From the NCBI GenBank assembly GCA_036362985.1, contig JAYGXS010000003.1, positions 44,666,336 to 44,730,335 on the forward strand: DNA of 64,000 nt. Reading direction: 5' to 3'. Positions 57,201 through 63,769 of the stretch are shown piece by piece (positions within the stretch are counted from its first letter, which is position 1; the number at the start of each line of letters is the position of its first letter). Source of the stretch: Ligula intestinalis (Eukaryota > Platyhelminthes > Cestoda > Diphyllobothriidea > Diphyllobothriidae). The notes beneath the pieces were generated by a model. The model was given only the letters and a program-made list of their open reading frames with translations, was not told the origin of the DNA and did not search any database. A program made the translations under genes and the position numbers.

Positions 57201-60200
57201 GATGGAATTAGCTGTTGGGTCTGTCGGTAATACAGAGCTGGTAAAAGGTTCATTAACATCAAGGTTAAGCGCGAAGTGCACAACGATTAAAAGCAGTATA
57301 TCAGAAGCAAAAGCACTTACCACTAGTCGAGAAAAAAAAAGGGCGCAGTCGGTTAGGTGGAAGGGAAAGATTGTTCTCCTGCGTAGTCAAAGCCACTGCA
57401 GATGGTCCGACATCAGACACTCTATGAGGTCAAAAAGGAGAATGTTAGAAATGAATACATGAACGCATCACTAGCTTATCTGAAAATAAGAGTACCTTAA
57501 GAAGACGTCCTCCATTGTCGTAACGGAGAGGCCAAAACTGGCGATTCCAAGGGAAAGAGCCTTCTTTTCCAGCAGGCCCAGAAGATTCGGAAAGCCGGGT
57601 ACAGATTCCAGTGGGAGAAGGATCTTCAATTCATTTCCATCGTGCGACTGTACGTCAGCTTGAAAGATGTGATGTTTGATGAAGGCGACAACCTCCTCCA
57701 CAGTAGACGCTGGTAGAAGCATGAGGGTTAAGCAGTAGCCAGTTCCTACAAAAAATAAACGCGCGTAATAAAACTTACTATAGTATTTGTAAGTAGTTTG
57801 TTTTAGTTAATAAACAAGCACCGTAAAGGGATTTCAGGAAGAGAGGTGAGCCGAGACATCGCAGCTTGCCGCCCGACAGGATGGCAATCCGATCTCCCAA
57901 GTATTCCGCCTCATCCATGTAATGCGTGGTTACCAATATTGTTCTGAACGGGCGTTCACGCTGAAGGATGTCCCAAATTTGTCGACGAGCAGACGGGTCT
58001 AGACCAGAAGTTGGTTCATCCAAAATGAGGACCTGCAGTAGCAGAAATTAAAAAAGAACTCATCAGGGTGAAGGAGCAATGTGAGGGCTCGGAAAACTTA
58101 AAAGCAAAATATATAGATATATGTAATCTACCTTCGAATTAGCGATGAGCGCCATGCCAAGAGACAGACGGCGTTTTGTGCCCCCTGACAGGGTCCAGGC
58201 TCGTCGATTACGTTTCCCCTTCAGGCGAACTTTGGCCAAAGTGGCCGTCACCTGGGCATCCAGCTCTTTTTTTGGGCAACCTTTTAGCTGGATGAGAGGA
58301 AGAAAGGCGCAAAAAAGACATCAACACAATTTCTGATAAATTTTTAAGTCCGGAAATATAGCAAAATATATCCACCTCATATCTGGTAAAAAGGTCGTAC
58401 GGAGGTCAAAAATGTCACGCAGGACCGATCTAGAGGAATCTTAACTTACGCGGGCAAACAATCGGAGGTGCTCGGAGACGGTGAGGTCATCAAAGAGGAG
58501 ATCATGTTGAGGGCAATATCCAATCGTTTGCCTCACAGACTCCACATCAGTTAAAACGTTGAAGCCACCAACGTAGGCAGTACCCGTAGTCGGTGGAAGC
58601 AGCCCTAGGTTGCGGAGGAAATATGAATTGAAAATATTTGACAAAGTAATCGGAAGTCCTCGAAGTGCTCATTTGCATAAGACCAATCACAGAAAACTCA
58701 CCTGTGAGTATGGACATAAGGGTCGTTTTTCCGGCTCCATTGTGACCAAGGAGGACGGTAATTTGGCCTTCGTATATGCCCATTGTCACATTTGATAGGG
58801 CTGGCGGACCAGGTAAACCATTCTTGTATGACTGTATAAGAAAAGCAGGGAAAAAAATCATGTCACACTGCTACTAGAGCCTCCACTGCAAAACGTTAGA
58901 TATAGAAACACAGACAACTGCCAAGTAATTTAGAGCACGTCACACATGTGCTGTCGGGGGCAGAATGGTGATATGAAGAATCCCGAAGTCCATCATACGA
59001 CTAGCATTATTAATATTATTACTATTACTAGTACTACTATTGATAGTTCAACCATCGATTTCGATTGTGTCAACCACATACTCAAAGAGCAGAGGTGGTG
59101 ACTGTAGTCAGATATAGTAAAAGTAGGCGAGCACACTCTAAACCCTCATCCCGGCTGAATCGGTGACAAGAGCGTCGACATGACCGAGCAGGACTCAGGT
59201 GTAAGCCGCTTTCTACAATGCAGGCCAGAAACACCGCCTAACTTAGTCTTAAGTGGCAGTAGCCTTTTGCGCTGGTACTACTGCCCTATCTACTTTCACT
59301 CACCTTCAGCGGGTGCCCAGAAAGACTGCTTGATCCCAAGCCGGCTATTTCTACTACTATTTATACTACTGCCTACTAGCAGTGTAACTAGTGATAGTAA
59401 TACTGGTACTATTACTCACGTTTACCTTCGTCAGATGTGACGCTGATTAAAACCAACGCTGGGGCTCATATCTCCTCGATCACAGTATGGAGTGTGAATC
59501 TGGGTTTATGGTATGCCGATTAATAACATGTTTGAGGCCCGGAGCATATCAGAACATGGCTTGGTTTCCGCCCTCCTACCTCTCTTTACCAAAACTATGT
59601 AAGTCTTTCCTGAGTTTAGACTACGAGGGCTAGGATACTGCTGCTAGAATATGTCAATGCCAGGAGTGTTAATTCTAGTTATCATACTTGCGAAAGCCAG
59701 TAGATAGTATACTACTATGCGGCCTGTACGTGCCTGCACTACTACTACTACTACTACTACCACTACTACAAAGACTACCATTACTACCTGAAATGTTACT
59801 GAGAATGTTATAAAAAGCAAAACACAGATCAAACCCTTCGACTACGTTCGGAATTTGATTACAGGGTTCATTAACCTCTCAATACAATTTACTAGTGAAT
59901 CGGCACGAGTGCAGTCCTGAACTTGTCGACTGTGATTGCTAATCTGCATTTGACCTTCTAGCCACATGCCACGTGCAGTTTGAAAGAATTTCTACCTTTG
60001 GTTGTCTTAATACAGGGGCTGTTTCCTGCGGAATAGTGCAAGTCAAAAAACAAGGAGGGCCGGAATTATCAGTTCACTTTTCAGTAGATAACTTGCTCCG
60101 TTTTTTATATGCTTAGCCCCATGGACTTGACGTGTGAGTCTAGTTAAGAGAGACACTGTAACACTTAGGATTGAAGAAGCAGATAGTTAGAGGCAGAGGA

Positions 60201-63200
60201 GCGAAAAAGATCAATAAAATCACGTCGCGCCTTCAGACATTTCGCAAAACGTCGGTACACTGCACGTTTACAATCTGCGAAGAATATGGACTCAGAAAGG
60301 CTCGCATCGATGTCAGATCTGAGCAAGTGATGTCGCAGTGAGGGACTAGCGCGCGTGTGTCATGTTTAGGCGGGGACGAATGCATAGTCAGTCACTACGC
60401 ACAAAGTCCACGTTCAATCAGTCTTAGTAGGACCTAACATCGGTACAGAATGGTATAGGGAAAAGAGCGTGGTCAGGGTTTAACAAGCATCCTTCCATAA
60501 CATTAAAAGAATTCATAAGTTACGGCTGTCATCTCAGACAGCGGTGTTCCTCCCTAAGTTCGATGATCTAACCACCGACCCCTCAACCAGTGCGAATCAT
60601 AATTCGGTCACTCAGGCTGTAGGCGAATGGATGGCCATAAAGTCGCGGTAAGGCGAGACACCACAAAATGGCCTTTGGTTCCAGATCATTTTGCCACTTG
60701 GACACCGTTCAAAACACGACTTTTAAGGCGTCATAGTAGCTGTTGGACTTATTATGATAAGAAAAGGAACTGCATAATCTCTCTCCTTTTTTTCCCTAGG
60801 AACAGATTAAGATGAAGTGCAAATCAGAATCGATTAAATTTTGAAGGGCCTGTTTTACAGCATTCTCGGAACTATCATATTTTCCTATGAAAACGTTATC
60901 TAATTTTCGGAAGAAGAAGAAGACGAAGAAGAAGTGGTATTCAATGGGGCGAGCTGTTGGATATGGAAGATGATGGAGGACTTCCAACTGGAACTTCCAT
61001 AGTTCTGCAACAGCCCTTTGTGTGGTCTGTGGTGTAACTCTATCGTACAATTAATTAGGGGTCAATCTGCTCATCAATCTAGGCTGTCTTTCTACGATTT
61101 TTGGATAATTTCGCTCCAGCCGATTATAATATACATCTGCCGTGATCGATTGGTAAACCTTCATGAAATCATAACGGATCACACCTGTACCAGACAACTA
61201 GGCACTCACCCTCGGCTTTTTTGATGAATATAGCACGTTTTGGGCTGTGTTAGTAGTTTTTCCTTGTTCAACCGCTGTGTTGAATATTTATTTTCCATGT
61301 ATCGGATTTCTTTTTCATCGGACGTTACAATTCGATTAAAAAATGAATCAGTTTTGCGATGAAAAAGCAACATCATGCAAACTTCCCAAAGATGTTGCAT
61401 TTATTTCATGTGGAACCCACACACATCCAGGTTGGCTACTATAGTTTGCTTGTTAACAGCAAACATCAAGGATAATTCATGTGCACTTCACGAAGGGTCT
61501 GACTCACCGGTGATTCTTCCGGTCGTCATTAACCACCTTCAATTTAGGCCGACCGCGTGGCTCATTTGTTGGGTTGAAAGTACCAGAACAAAAAATCGCA
61601 AACCAATTTGATAACGTCTGTTGTGTACTAATATTAGAACTGTCTCCGATGCTGTATTTCCACGTGAGAACTCGTATTTCGTAATTTTACGATTGTTTTC
61701 ATCTTTTAACAATAATTATTATGTGCATCTACTCATTTACTTGCTCCTATGAAGCAGGTTCTATTGGTCGCATGAGTCGGCGCCTATCTTAAAGAATACG
61801 GCATGGCTGAACAAAAATGAAGCCAGAGACATAAACAGCGCCATCCCTGCGCACAGTGTTGGTTCCGGAGATCTTATAGACCACAACGAAGCCTTCTGAG
61901 TGATTTATAAGGTTCCACCAAATAACCCCAAGTACCTAGGTCAGTGCCTGCTAATAATAGCAGAAGCGACCGGTATCAGGTTGAGAAAGTCGGTCTTGTG
62001 TGCACAAAAGAACCTCCTGCAGGCCCCGCGCCTGACATGGCCCACAGTCGCTTACCTGCATGCACTCTTTCGCCTTCTCCCCTTCTTTCTTCTTCCTCCC
62101 CCTAGACCGGCTCCACCAAACGCTCTCTCTGTCACATAACCAGTCTTGCCTTATCGAAACCCCCCCCCCACACCTATTCCTACGACTCACTCGAATTATA
62201 GGCGAAATTATATTACGGACAAAGACTAGGGAGACTAGAGTGGCCACTTCTAGATTATTAGCCAGGTATACCCAACCTCAGGCGTAGTGACCCCCGAGAC
62301 TCACTTGTATCTTAAGACGAACATTGCTTGTACCCCGGTACCATATAAATGTACTGGCCCGAGGAGAATATATCGAAAGCTTACATATGCTCGCCAACTA
62401 CTCTTCTGAACAATAATCATACTAATAGAAGGGATTTTCAACAATCTTTTAAGGCGCAAAACGATTTAAAATGAGCAGATGCGTGTGACAACTTTCTATA
62501 AAAAACAAAATAATATCAAAATATAATACCAAAGTAAAATAGACAGCTGTCAAAGTTGACCATATATCTCGTTACCAATGTTTATACTTGACGTTCCCAT
62601 ACATGCTGTAGGTGAGCCAGACGCGGATACATCTAGGCTATCAATTATACATCTGAACGACAGCAGCTCCTCAAGTTCGATGATTCTAGGTGAACAGTGC
62701 AGATGGAGTGGAGTATGCCTCTAACACCGACCGCAGCTTGAAACTACCTCCGACTCGGCATCTAATCGAGATGGTCGCTGAGACAAATTATTGCCTCACG
62801 CTTTCTCCTTCAAACTGATTGTGCTTCTTAAATCTAGCTAACAAGTGATTACAGGGAGAAGGGGTGAGTGTTGGTGACACAACAACTCCGGTGGAACGGC
62901 AATTGATAGGGCCAAACAAACACTAATGAGCGTTCTCCCAAGGGAAGGAGGGGAGTGGGGTGGGGGGAACGCACACCTACTTACCTTGGTCAGGGCGTGG
63001 ATACTGATGCCCGCACTTAAGCCGATGGGTGGCTCCTCGAAGGAGGTTTGAGGCATGCTGCCATCTGTTACACGGCATGATTGAGGGGTAATTGAGGGCT
63101 CCAAGTTGGTAGAGTCACGCAGGGGACCGACCAGGCGGTCAGTACCGCCATCAGCAGAGACTGGGACTCCCGGCCGGTAGCGCAGGAGAACCTGAAGTCG

Positions 63201-63409
63201 GTAGAAAAGTAAACAAAAGTAATACCGCAGGTGGATTGGATATTCAGTTTAAGTTTGGGAGTCATTGCACAGTAGGCAAAACACGCAAGTAACGGTGAGA
63301 CTCACTAAGGAGCCAAACCCCCTTGTAGTGGCATCACGTAACAGCAGTTGTACAGCGAAAGAAATACCGACAAAGACTAAGGACACCCGACGACTCGACA
63401 CATAGAGCG
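34690..63409 (-). CDS. ABCA3-like: ABC transporter subfamily A (ABCA3-like), 21 exons, 5' end beyond window
   Basis: This is the C-terminal part of a full-size ABCA exporter, a membrane protein that in the family moves lipids using ATP. Visible order (about 1,469 residues): end of TMD1 (1-34), linker (35-103), NBD1 (104-404), a regulatory linker (404-475), TMD2 with a moderate extracellular loop (about 490-950), NBD2 (about 990-1,330) and a C-terminal domain. NBD1 has [36 protein letters not shown] and TTHYMDE. NBD2 has [36 protein letters not shown] and SSHSMEE. Both sites therefore look catalytically complete. The ABCA signature TTLEQVFVN is near the end. Phases match across all 20 introns; one donor is GC. 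The ABCA3-type assignment is from remembered similarity in NBD1 and its tail ([18 protein letters not shown]) and is less certain than the subfamily. TMD1 and its large loop lie right of the window. Confidence 0.94.
35325..35400 (+). repeat. Copy of the 54.4 kb terminus repeat
   Basis: Shares 'gcgatcgagtcgtcttct' and 'actcgcatgttcgcttgtat' with 54440-54500 in the same orientation. It lies in the ABCA intron just before the last exon. Confidence 0.65.
36665..36850 (+). repeat. tRNA-derived SINE, copy 1
   Basis: A box-like GCAGCTCAATGG (about 36697) and B box GGTTCGAGCC (36738-36747) at tRNA spacing, followed by a body 'ttgggtatgactaactagtg'. The start 'gcaaccgacaggacaacgag' recurs at 40.8 kb. 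No acceptor-stem pairing, so it is not a tRNA gene. Confidence 0.65.
37075..37480 (-). CDS. ABCA exon: NBD2 end with Ser/Thr-rich insert
   Basis: This is a 406-nt exon, phase 2 in, 0 out (CAG|GTACGT), acceptor ctttttcatag. It starts by completing SSHS and reads [37 protein letters not shown]. It then has about 65 residues rich in Ser, Thr and Gly with no family counterpart that I recall, before [20 protein letters not shown]. Confidence 0.95.
37640..37870 (+). repeat. Dispersed repeat family 1, copy c (3' half)
   Basis: 'gcggtagatgcggcgaaagt', 'agcgcaagtcaccgtccctg' and 'atggacctagtcggaagcg' match copies a, b and d. Located in the ABCA intron 37481-38640. Confidence 0.7.
38125..38352 (-). 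pseudogene. Penelope-like GIY-YIG C-terminal fragment
   Basis: The minus-strand frame reads [37 protein letters not shown] and [13 protein letters not shown], aligned with the end of the copy at 50.2-50.46 kb ([29 protein letters not shown]). The asparagine codon has become TAA. It is embedded in the ABCA intron between the two halves of NBD2. Confidence 0.75.
38641..39002 (-). CDS. ABCA exon: NBD2 Q-loop, signature, Walker B
   Basis: This is a 362-nt exon, phase 0 in, 2 out (CATAG|GTAGAG), acceptor ctacttcctcag. It has [35 protein letters not shown] and [18 protein letters not shown], ending in SSH. It is arginine-rich and GC-rich relative to its surroundings. Confidence 0.98.
39460..39610 (+). 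repeat. AT-rich repeat, partner of 27.6 kb copy
   Basis: See the 27.6 kb entry: about 90 bp in the same orientation with about 75 % identity by eye. It lies in the ABCA intron 39003-40170, the rest of which holds nothing recognisable. Confidence 0.5.
40171..40402 (-). CDS. ABCA exon: NBD2 Walker A
   Basis: This is a 232-nt exon, phase 2 in, 0 out (CTC|GTAAGC). It reads [33 protein letters not shown] and [19 protein letters not shown]. Walker [10 protein letters not shown] is intact. The acceptor ggtggaacgtag is unusual in having few pyrimidines just before the AG. Confidence 0.97.
40785..40960 (+). repeat. tRNA-derived SINE, copy 2
   Basis: 'caaccgacaggacaatgagc' then 'tggttcagtggttaagttgc', B box region degenerate ('gatacgaacctcaagc'), body 'gaatggctggttaattaaag'. 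ABCA intron 40403-41899. Confidence 0.55.
41300..41390 (+). repeat. Imperfect ~25-bp GC-rich tandem repeat
   Basis: Three units each containing 'gag/gac..ctctgctgctggg' spacing ('ggcactctgctgctgggaac', 'gattctgctgctggcgagac', 'ggactctgctgccgagg'). The surrounding 41000-41450 is GC-rich and may be an unclassified repeat; no protein frame is recognised. Confidence 0.55.
41900..42028 (-). CDS. ABCA exon: TMD2-NBD2 linker
   Basis: This is a 129-nt exon, phase 2 in and out, acceptor tattttgttcag, donor TCAAG|GTAAAC. It codes for [14 protein letters not shown] and [18 protein letters not shown]; the acidic DEDV..RQ-x-V motif precedes NBD2 in ABCA proteins. Confidence 0.94.
42460..42690 (+). repeat. 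Degenerate CCTAACC-type block
   Basis: Runs like 'cttaacccttaaccattg', 'taaccataaccctagac' and 'ctaaccttaacacac'. The opposite strand form is at 22280-22420 and 35515-35590 ('gttagggtagac'). Confidence 0.5.
42949..43114 (-). CDS. ABCA exon: last TMD2 helix
   Basis: This is a 166-nt exon, phase 1 in, 2 out, acceptor tttcattttag. It reads [18 protein letters not shown], then [20 protein letters not shown], the G-I-G-x-x-L-x-x-x-x-x-Q-G signature before the last helix. The donor CTCAA|GTCCTG is weak, but only it keeps phase with the next exon. Confidence 0.93.
43245..43470 (+). repeat. tRNA-derived SINE, copy 3
   Basis: B box GGTTCAAATCC (about 43329-43339), then body 'aatgggatacggctggctga' and 'agctggaagtcaccatccca', matching copies 1, 2 and 4. 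It lies about 130 bp upstream (sense) of the ABCA exon 42949-43114. Confidence 0.6.
43560..43860 (+). repeat. AT-rich repeat, same family, diverged
   Basis: 'catttctaactcagagtaaa' and 'agggtctaaaggcacagcct' align loosely with the 55.77 kb copy. Intron of the ABCA gene; no coding signal. Confidence 0.35.
44148..44369 (-). CDS. ABCA exon: TMD2 helix and loop
   Basis: This is a 222-nt exon, phase 1 in and out; acceptor cgtcacttcatcag, donor CTTC|GTGAGT. It reads [34 protein letters not shown] and ends PQLPCCL. FLSP-x-Y matches the ABCA lipid-exporter loop FP-x-Y/F. Confidence 0.94.
45514..45759 (-). CDS. ABCA exon: TMD2 helices
   Basis: This is a 246-nt exon, phase 1 in, 1 out (TCTG|GTAAGT), acceptor tgtccccttttag. 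It reads [18 protein letters not shown] and further strongly hydrophobic stretches to [15 protein letters not shown] is conserved after the VSG motif in ABCA proteins. Confidence 0.95.
46600..46875 (+). repeat. Dispersed repeat, shared with 27.1 kb
   Basis: 'ggtagatgcgctggatcaac', 'agatcgggacatggcagacg' and 'gcagactcaggcaccggcca' match 27107-27250. It abuts the CR1-like LINE tail, so it may be part of the same insertion. Confidence 0.6.
46882..47270 (+). mobile_element. 3' end of a CR1-like LINE
   Basis: The last codons before TAA (47004-47006) read [18 protein letters not shown] then [10 protein letters not shown], the usual C-terminus of CR1-type reverse transcriptase proteins (R-V-x-x-x-W-N-x-L-P-x-x-V-V, F-K-x-R-L-D). 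A ~245-bp 3' UTR follows, ending in AATAAACTGATACTGATA, a short tandem tail as expected for CR1 elements. It is antisense in the ABCA intron 45760-47666. Confidence 0.8.
47667..47901 (-). CDS. ABCA exon: TMD2 helices
   Basis: This is a 235-nt exon, phase 0 in, 1 out (TTGG|GTACGT). It starts [17 protein letters not shown] and ends [18 protein letters not shown]; the ER-S-xAKHLQ-VSG motif is a hallmark of ABCA TMD2. The acceptor cttataattcgcttggag has a weak pyrimidine tract. Confidence 0.94.
47902..49000. other. ABCA intron stretch, no gene seen
   Basis: G12 run at 48074-48085. An 82-codon plus-strand frame (48442-48690) has no recognisable similarity or splice context. No repeats from the listed families. 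Confidence 0.45.
49000..49165 (-). repeat. tRNA-derived SINE, copy 4
   Basis: On the minus strand 'gatcgcaacctatgggatgc', A box-like GTGGCTCAGTGATTAAGG, degenerate B box (TTTCGAGTCT), then 'tggctgatgatgtctaatga'. It matches copy 1 in layout. Confidence 0.55.
49780..50456 (+). pseudogene. Penelope-like element 3' part (5'-truncated, decayed)
   Basis: On the plus strand the pieces [17 protein letters not shown] and [15 protein letters not shown] match the thumb region of the 12-14 kb element (NICSNE, LLKRGYPLHFIQKY). They are followed by [14 protein letters not shown], a [21 protein letters not shown] and a clean end [18 protein letters not shown] at 50456. It represents a second, diverged subfamily with at least three stops, in the ABCA intron 47902-51474. 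Confidence 0.85.
51187..51308. mobile_element. MITE-like element, same TIR family
   Basis: Left 'gaggtagctttgcgacaaat', right 'aatttagcgcaaggtcacct': inverted over about 30 bp, 122 bp in total. A lone arm of the same kind is at 18205-18237 (plus) and 36100-36125. Confidence 0.6.
51475..51678 (-). CDS. ABCA exon: TMD2 extracellular loop
   Basis: This is a 204-nt phase 0/0 exon, acceptor attttttttacag, donor CCG|GTTGGT. It reads [14 protein letters not shown], then [20 protein letters not shown] and [11 protein letters not shown]. The [13 protein letters not shown] pattern is typical of the ABCA second loop. Confidence 0.93.
51800..51850 (+). repeat. 15-bp tandem repeat, about three units
   Basis: 'gggtggggtacat' recurs three times at a 15-bp period within the 232-bp ABCA intron that also has the GC donor. 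Confidence 0.8.
51911..52287 (-). CDS. ABCA exon: TMD2 start with apparent GC donor
   Basis: This is a 377-nt exon, phase 1 in, 0 out; acceptor actactttcag. It begins [20 protein letters not shown] and continues [20 protein letters not shown] and [13 protein letters not shown], the first TMD2 helix. The frame to the next exon is kept only if the donor is GAG|GCGAGT, a GC-AG intron; the nearby GT (GCGA|GTTGAC) would break phase. Confidence 0.9.
52480..52592. mobile_element. Third member of the GTTGACCCAATTGTG inverted-end family
   Basis: Arms 'actgacccaattgtgaaaaa' and 'tttttcacaattgggccaat' are inverted; B box-like GGTTCGAATCA lies next to the right arm as in the 8.5 kb member. It is in the ABCA linker intron. 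Confidence 0.65.
52775..53320. repeat. Dispersed repeat family 1, copy d plus inverted end
   Basis: 52775-53160 is on plus ('gcgtcaagctgcaatgacac', 'cacacgcaggtggccgttat', 'cacacggtggacatcgatga'). It is followed at 53225-53320 by a minus-strand copy of the same end ('gatgaggtctaccgtgtgcc', 'aaggtgggcgtagagacg'), forming a palindrome. Confidence 0.65.
53325..54050 (+). repeat. Dispersed repeat family 2, long copy
   Basis: Collinear with 19560-20040 ('tcaaagtcatgtgtcttcgc', 'cagccctggcttcgccagtg'), ending 'acagtaacttcgggttcttt' plus 'acacaataaaacc'. Includes a (TGCC)n run at 53980-53999. In the ABCA linker intron. Confidence 0.65.
54238..54500. repeat. (GAA)n tract plus short inverted repeat, Penelope-terminus type
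   Basis: A GAA run (54242-54302) leads into GACTCGATCGCTGGGACAAT (from 54301). Its inverse complement lies at about 54432-54453. Between them is 'cgcctgaagtttcgaaatcc', like the 'tgcctgacgtttcggattcc' of the 55.9 kb element. The right part (54440-54500) recurs at 35332-35395, so both are ends of one retroelement family. Confidence 0.7.
55375..55407 (-). CDS. ABCA exon: 33-nt microexon
   Basis: Acceptor ttcttgtctatag and donor TCAC|GTAAGT flank 33 nt in phase 1/1, coding for about 11 residues ([11 protein letters not shown]), serine-rich like other NBD1-TMD2 linkers. It is the only segment found that links the preceding exons in phase to the TMD2 exon starting at 52287 with strong sites. Confidence 0.68.
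55550..55627 (-). CDS. ABCA exon: possible cassette exon in linker
   Basis: This 78-nt exon has acceptor attcttttttgtag and donor CCCA|GTAAGT, phase 1 in and 1 out. It reads [18 protein letters not shown] and STFDSSHP. It abuts an AT-rich dispersed repeat on its 5' side. Because it is symmetrical, skipping it would leave the frame intact, so it may be alternatively spliced or not real. A hydrophobic stretch here is unusual for a cytoplasmic linker. Confidence 0.5.
55630..55870 (+). repeat. AT-rich repeat, same family, partial
   Basis: Shares 'ttttgcaggtggtcagaaag' with the 4.05 kb copy and 'tttccaactcggtat..agggactaa' with a diverged copy at about 43690-43755. It directly abuts the possible cassette exon at 55550-55627. 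Confidence 0.5.
55885..56665. mobile_element. Palindromic Penelope-like 3'-end pair
   Basis: Outer arms of about 130 bp (55890-56030 and 56520-56662) are inverted copies; for example 'cggattccctcaggaatcc' faces 'ggattcccgagggaatccg'. Inside, the minus strand codes (56026-56478) for [20 protein letters not shown] and [19 protein letters not shown], a block found at the C-terminus of Penelope-type proteins. The plus strand (56455-56520) starts again with [20 protein letters not shown], lacking the next ~75 codons. Two 3' ends are thus joined head to head. Confidence 0.8.
57321..57421 (-). CDS. ABCA exon: start of NBD1-TMD2 linker
   Basis: This is a 101-nt exon between acceptor gacctcatag and donor AGTG|GTAAGT, phase 2 in, 1 out. 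It completes the arginine codon and reads [27 protein letters not shown] matches the family's DVFL-K/R-V pattern. The fit in phase and frame is good evidence; little conserved sequence remains beyond that. Confidence 0.82.
57496..57745 (-). CDS. ABCA exon: NBD1 C-terminal part
   Basis: This 250-nt exon, phase 1 in and 2 out (TTAAG|GTACTC), follows a 76-bp intron. It encodes [12 protein letters not shown], a region ending [19 protein letters not shown]. The TTMEDVFL motif closes NBD1 in the ABCA family, and the GIASFG form is the ABCA3-type version as I remember it. Confidence 0.97.
57822..58032 (-). CDS. ABCA exon: NBD1 Walker B and H-loop
   Basis: This is a 211-nt exon, phase 0 in, 1 out (TACG|GTGCTT), acceptor gctactgcag. 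It has [17 protein letters not shown] and [18 protein letters not shown], so the catalytic glutamate and switch histidine are both present. Confidence 0.98.
58132..58287 (-). CDS. ABCA exon: NBD1 signature motif
   Basis: This is a 156-nt exon, phase 0/0, acceptor ctctcatccag and donor AAG|GTAGAT. It reads [10 protein letters not shown], then [19 protein letters not shown] with the C-loop LSGGTKRRL typical of the ABCA subfamily. Confidence 0.97.
58450..58604 (-). CDS. ABCA exon: NBD1 Q-loop
   Basis: This is a 155-nt exon, phase 1 in, 0 out (CGC|GTAAGT), acceptor ccgcaacctag. It completes the glycine and reads [16 protein letters not shown], then [18 protein letters not shown] and EHLRLFAR. 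The Q-loop glutamine is present. Confidence 0.98.
58702..58831 (-). CDS. ABCA exon: NBD1 Walker A
   Basis: This is a 130-nt exon, phase 0 in, 1 out (ACAG|GTGAGT). It reads [18 protein letters not shown] then [18 protein letters not shown] and MSILTG. Walker A GHNGAGKT is intact. Confidence 0.98.
58832..62984. other. 4.15 kb ABCA intron without genes
   Basis: Holds microsatellites, a GAA-rich patch at 60908-60935, a C10 run at 62160-62169 and a pyrimidine-rich stretch at 62060-62105. I see no coding region, RNA gene or clear mobile element in the rest. Confidence 0.6.
59737..59775 (+). repeat. (TAC)n microsatellite
   Basis: About twelve TAC/CAC trinucleotides; related ATT/ACT-rich patches lie at 58998-59050 and 59345-59420. 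Confidence 0.9.
62985..63191 (-). CDS. ABCA exon: TMD1-NBD1 linker
   Basis: This 207-nt, phase 0/0 exon has acceptor ccgacttcag and donor AAG|GTAAGT. It encodes a proline/serine-rich linker ending [19 protein letters not shown], the strand that opens ABCA nucleotide-binding domains. The next intron is 4.15 kb. Confidence 0.93.
63306..63409 (-). CDS. ABCA exon: end of TMD1
   Basis: The exon reads [20 protein letters not shown], then [14 protein letters not shown], and ends at donor TTA|GTGAGT in phase 0. The position matches the last TMD1 segment before the NBD1 linker in ABCA proteins. The 5' boundary is uncertain: acceptor ctccatgtcag gives the stated start in phase 1, while ttggaggcag at about 63433 would add a few residues in phase 0. 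Confidence 0.75.
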
Positions 63410-63769
63410 CTGACATGGAGATGACTCCTTTCACATTCTGCCTCCAAGATTTGTTTTCCATCCGAAAGGTTTGCAACTATGCAAATAAGGGGTGCATTCA
63501 TGGAATCGCCAATGTATTAAATCTCTTTGGGATCCTAACTGGCAAAAGTATTGAGGGCATTCGCATCTGCTGTCTTTTGGAGCATTCTTATGGAGGAGGG
63601 TGAGCATGACCAGAGAATGCGTTGAAAGAATAAAAGCTAAGTCACTGACAGGTCTCAGCTGTATCTATTTCCATACAACAGTAGACTTCGTTTTGATACT
63701 GCCTCACATAACTTTGTCCTGATCAGAGGCTTTAATTTCTTCGCGAGTATCTCGCTGAACTGTTTGCTG

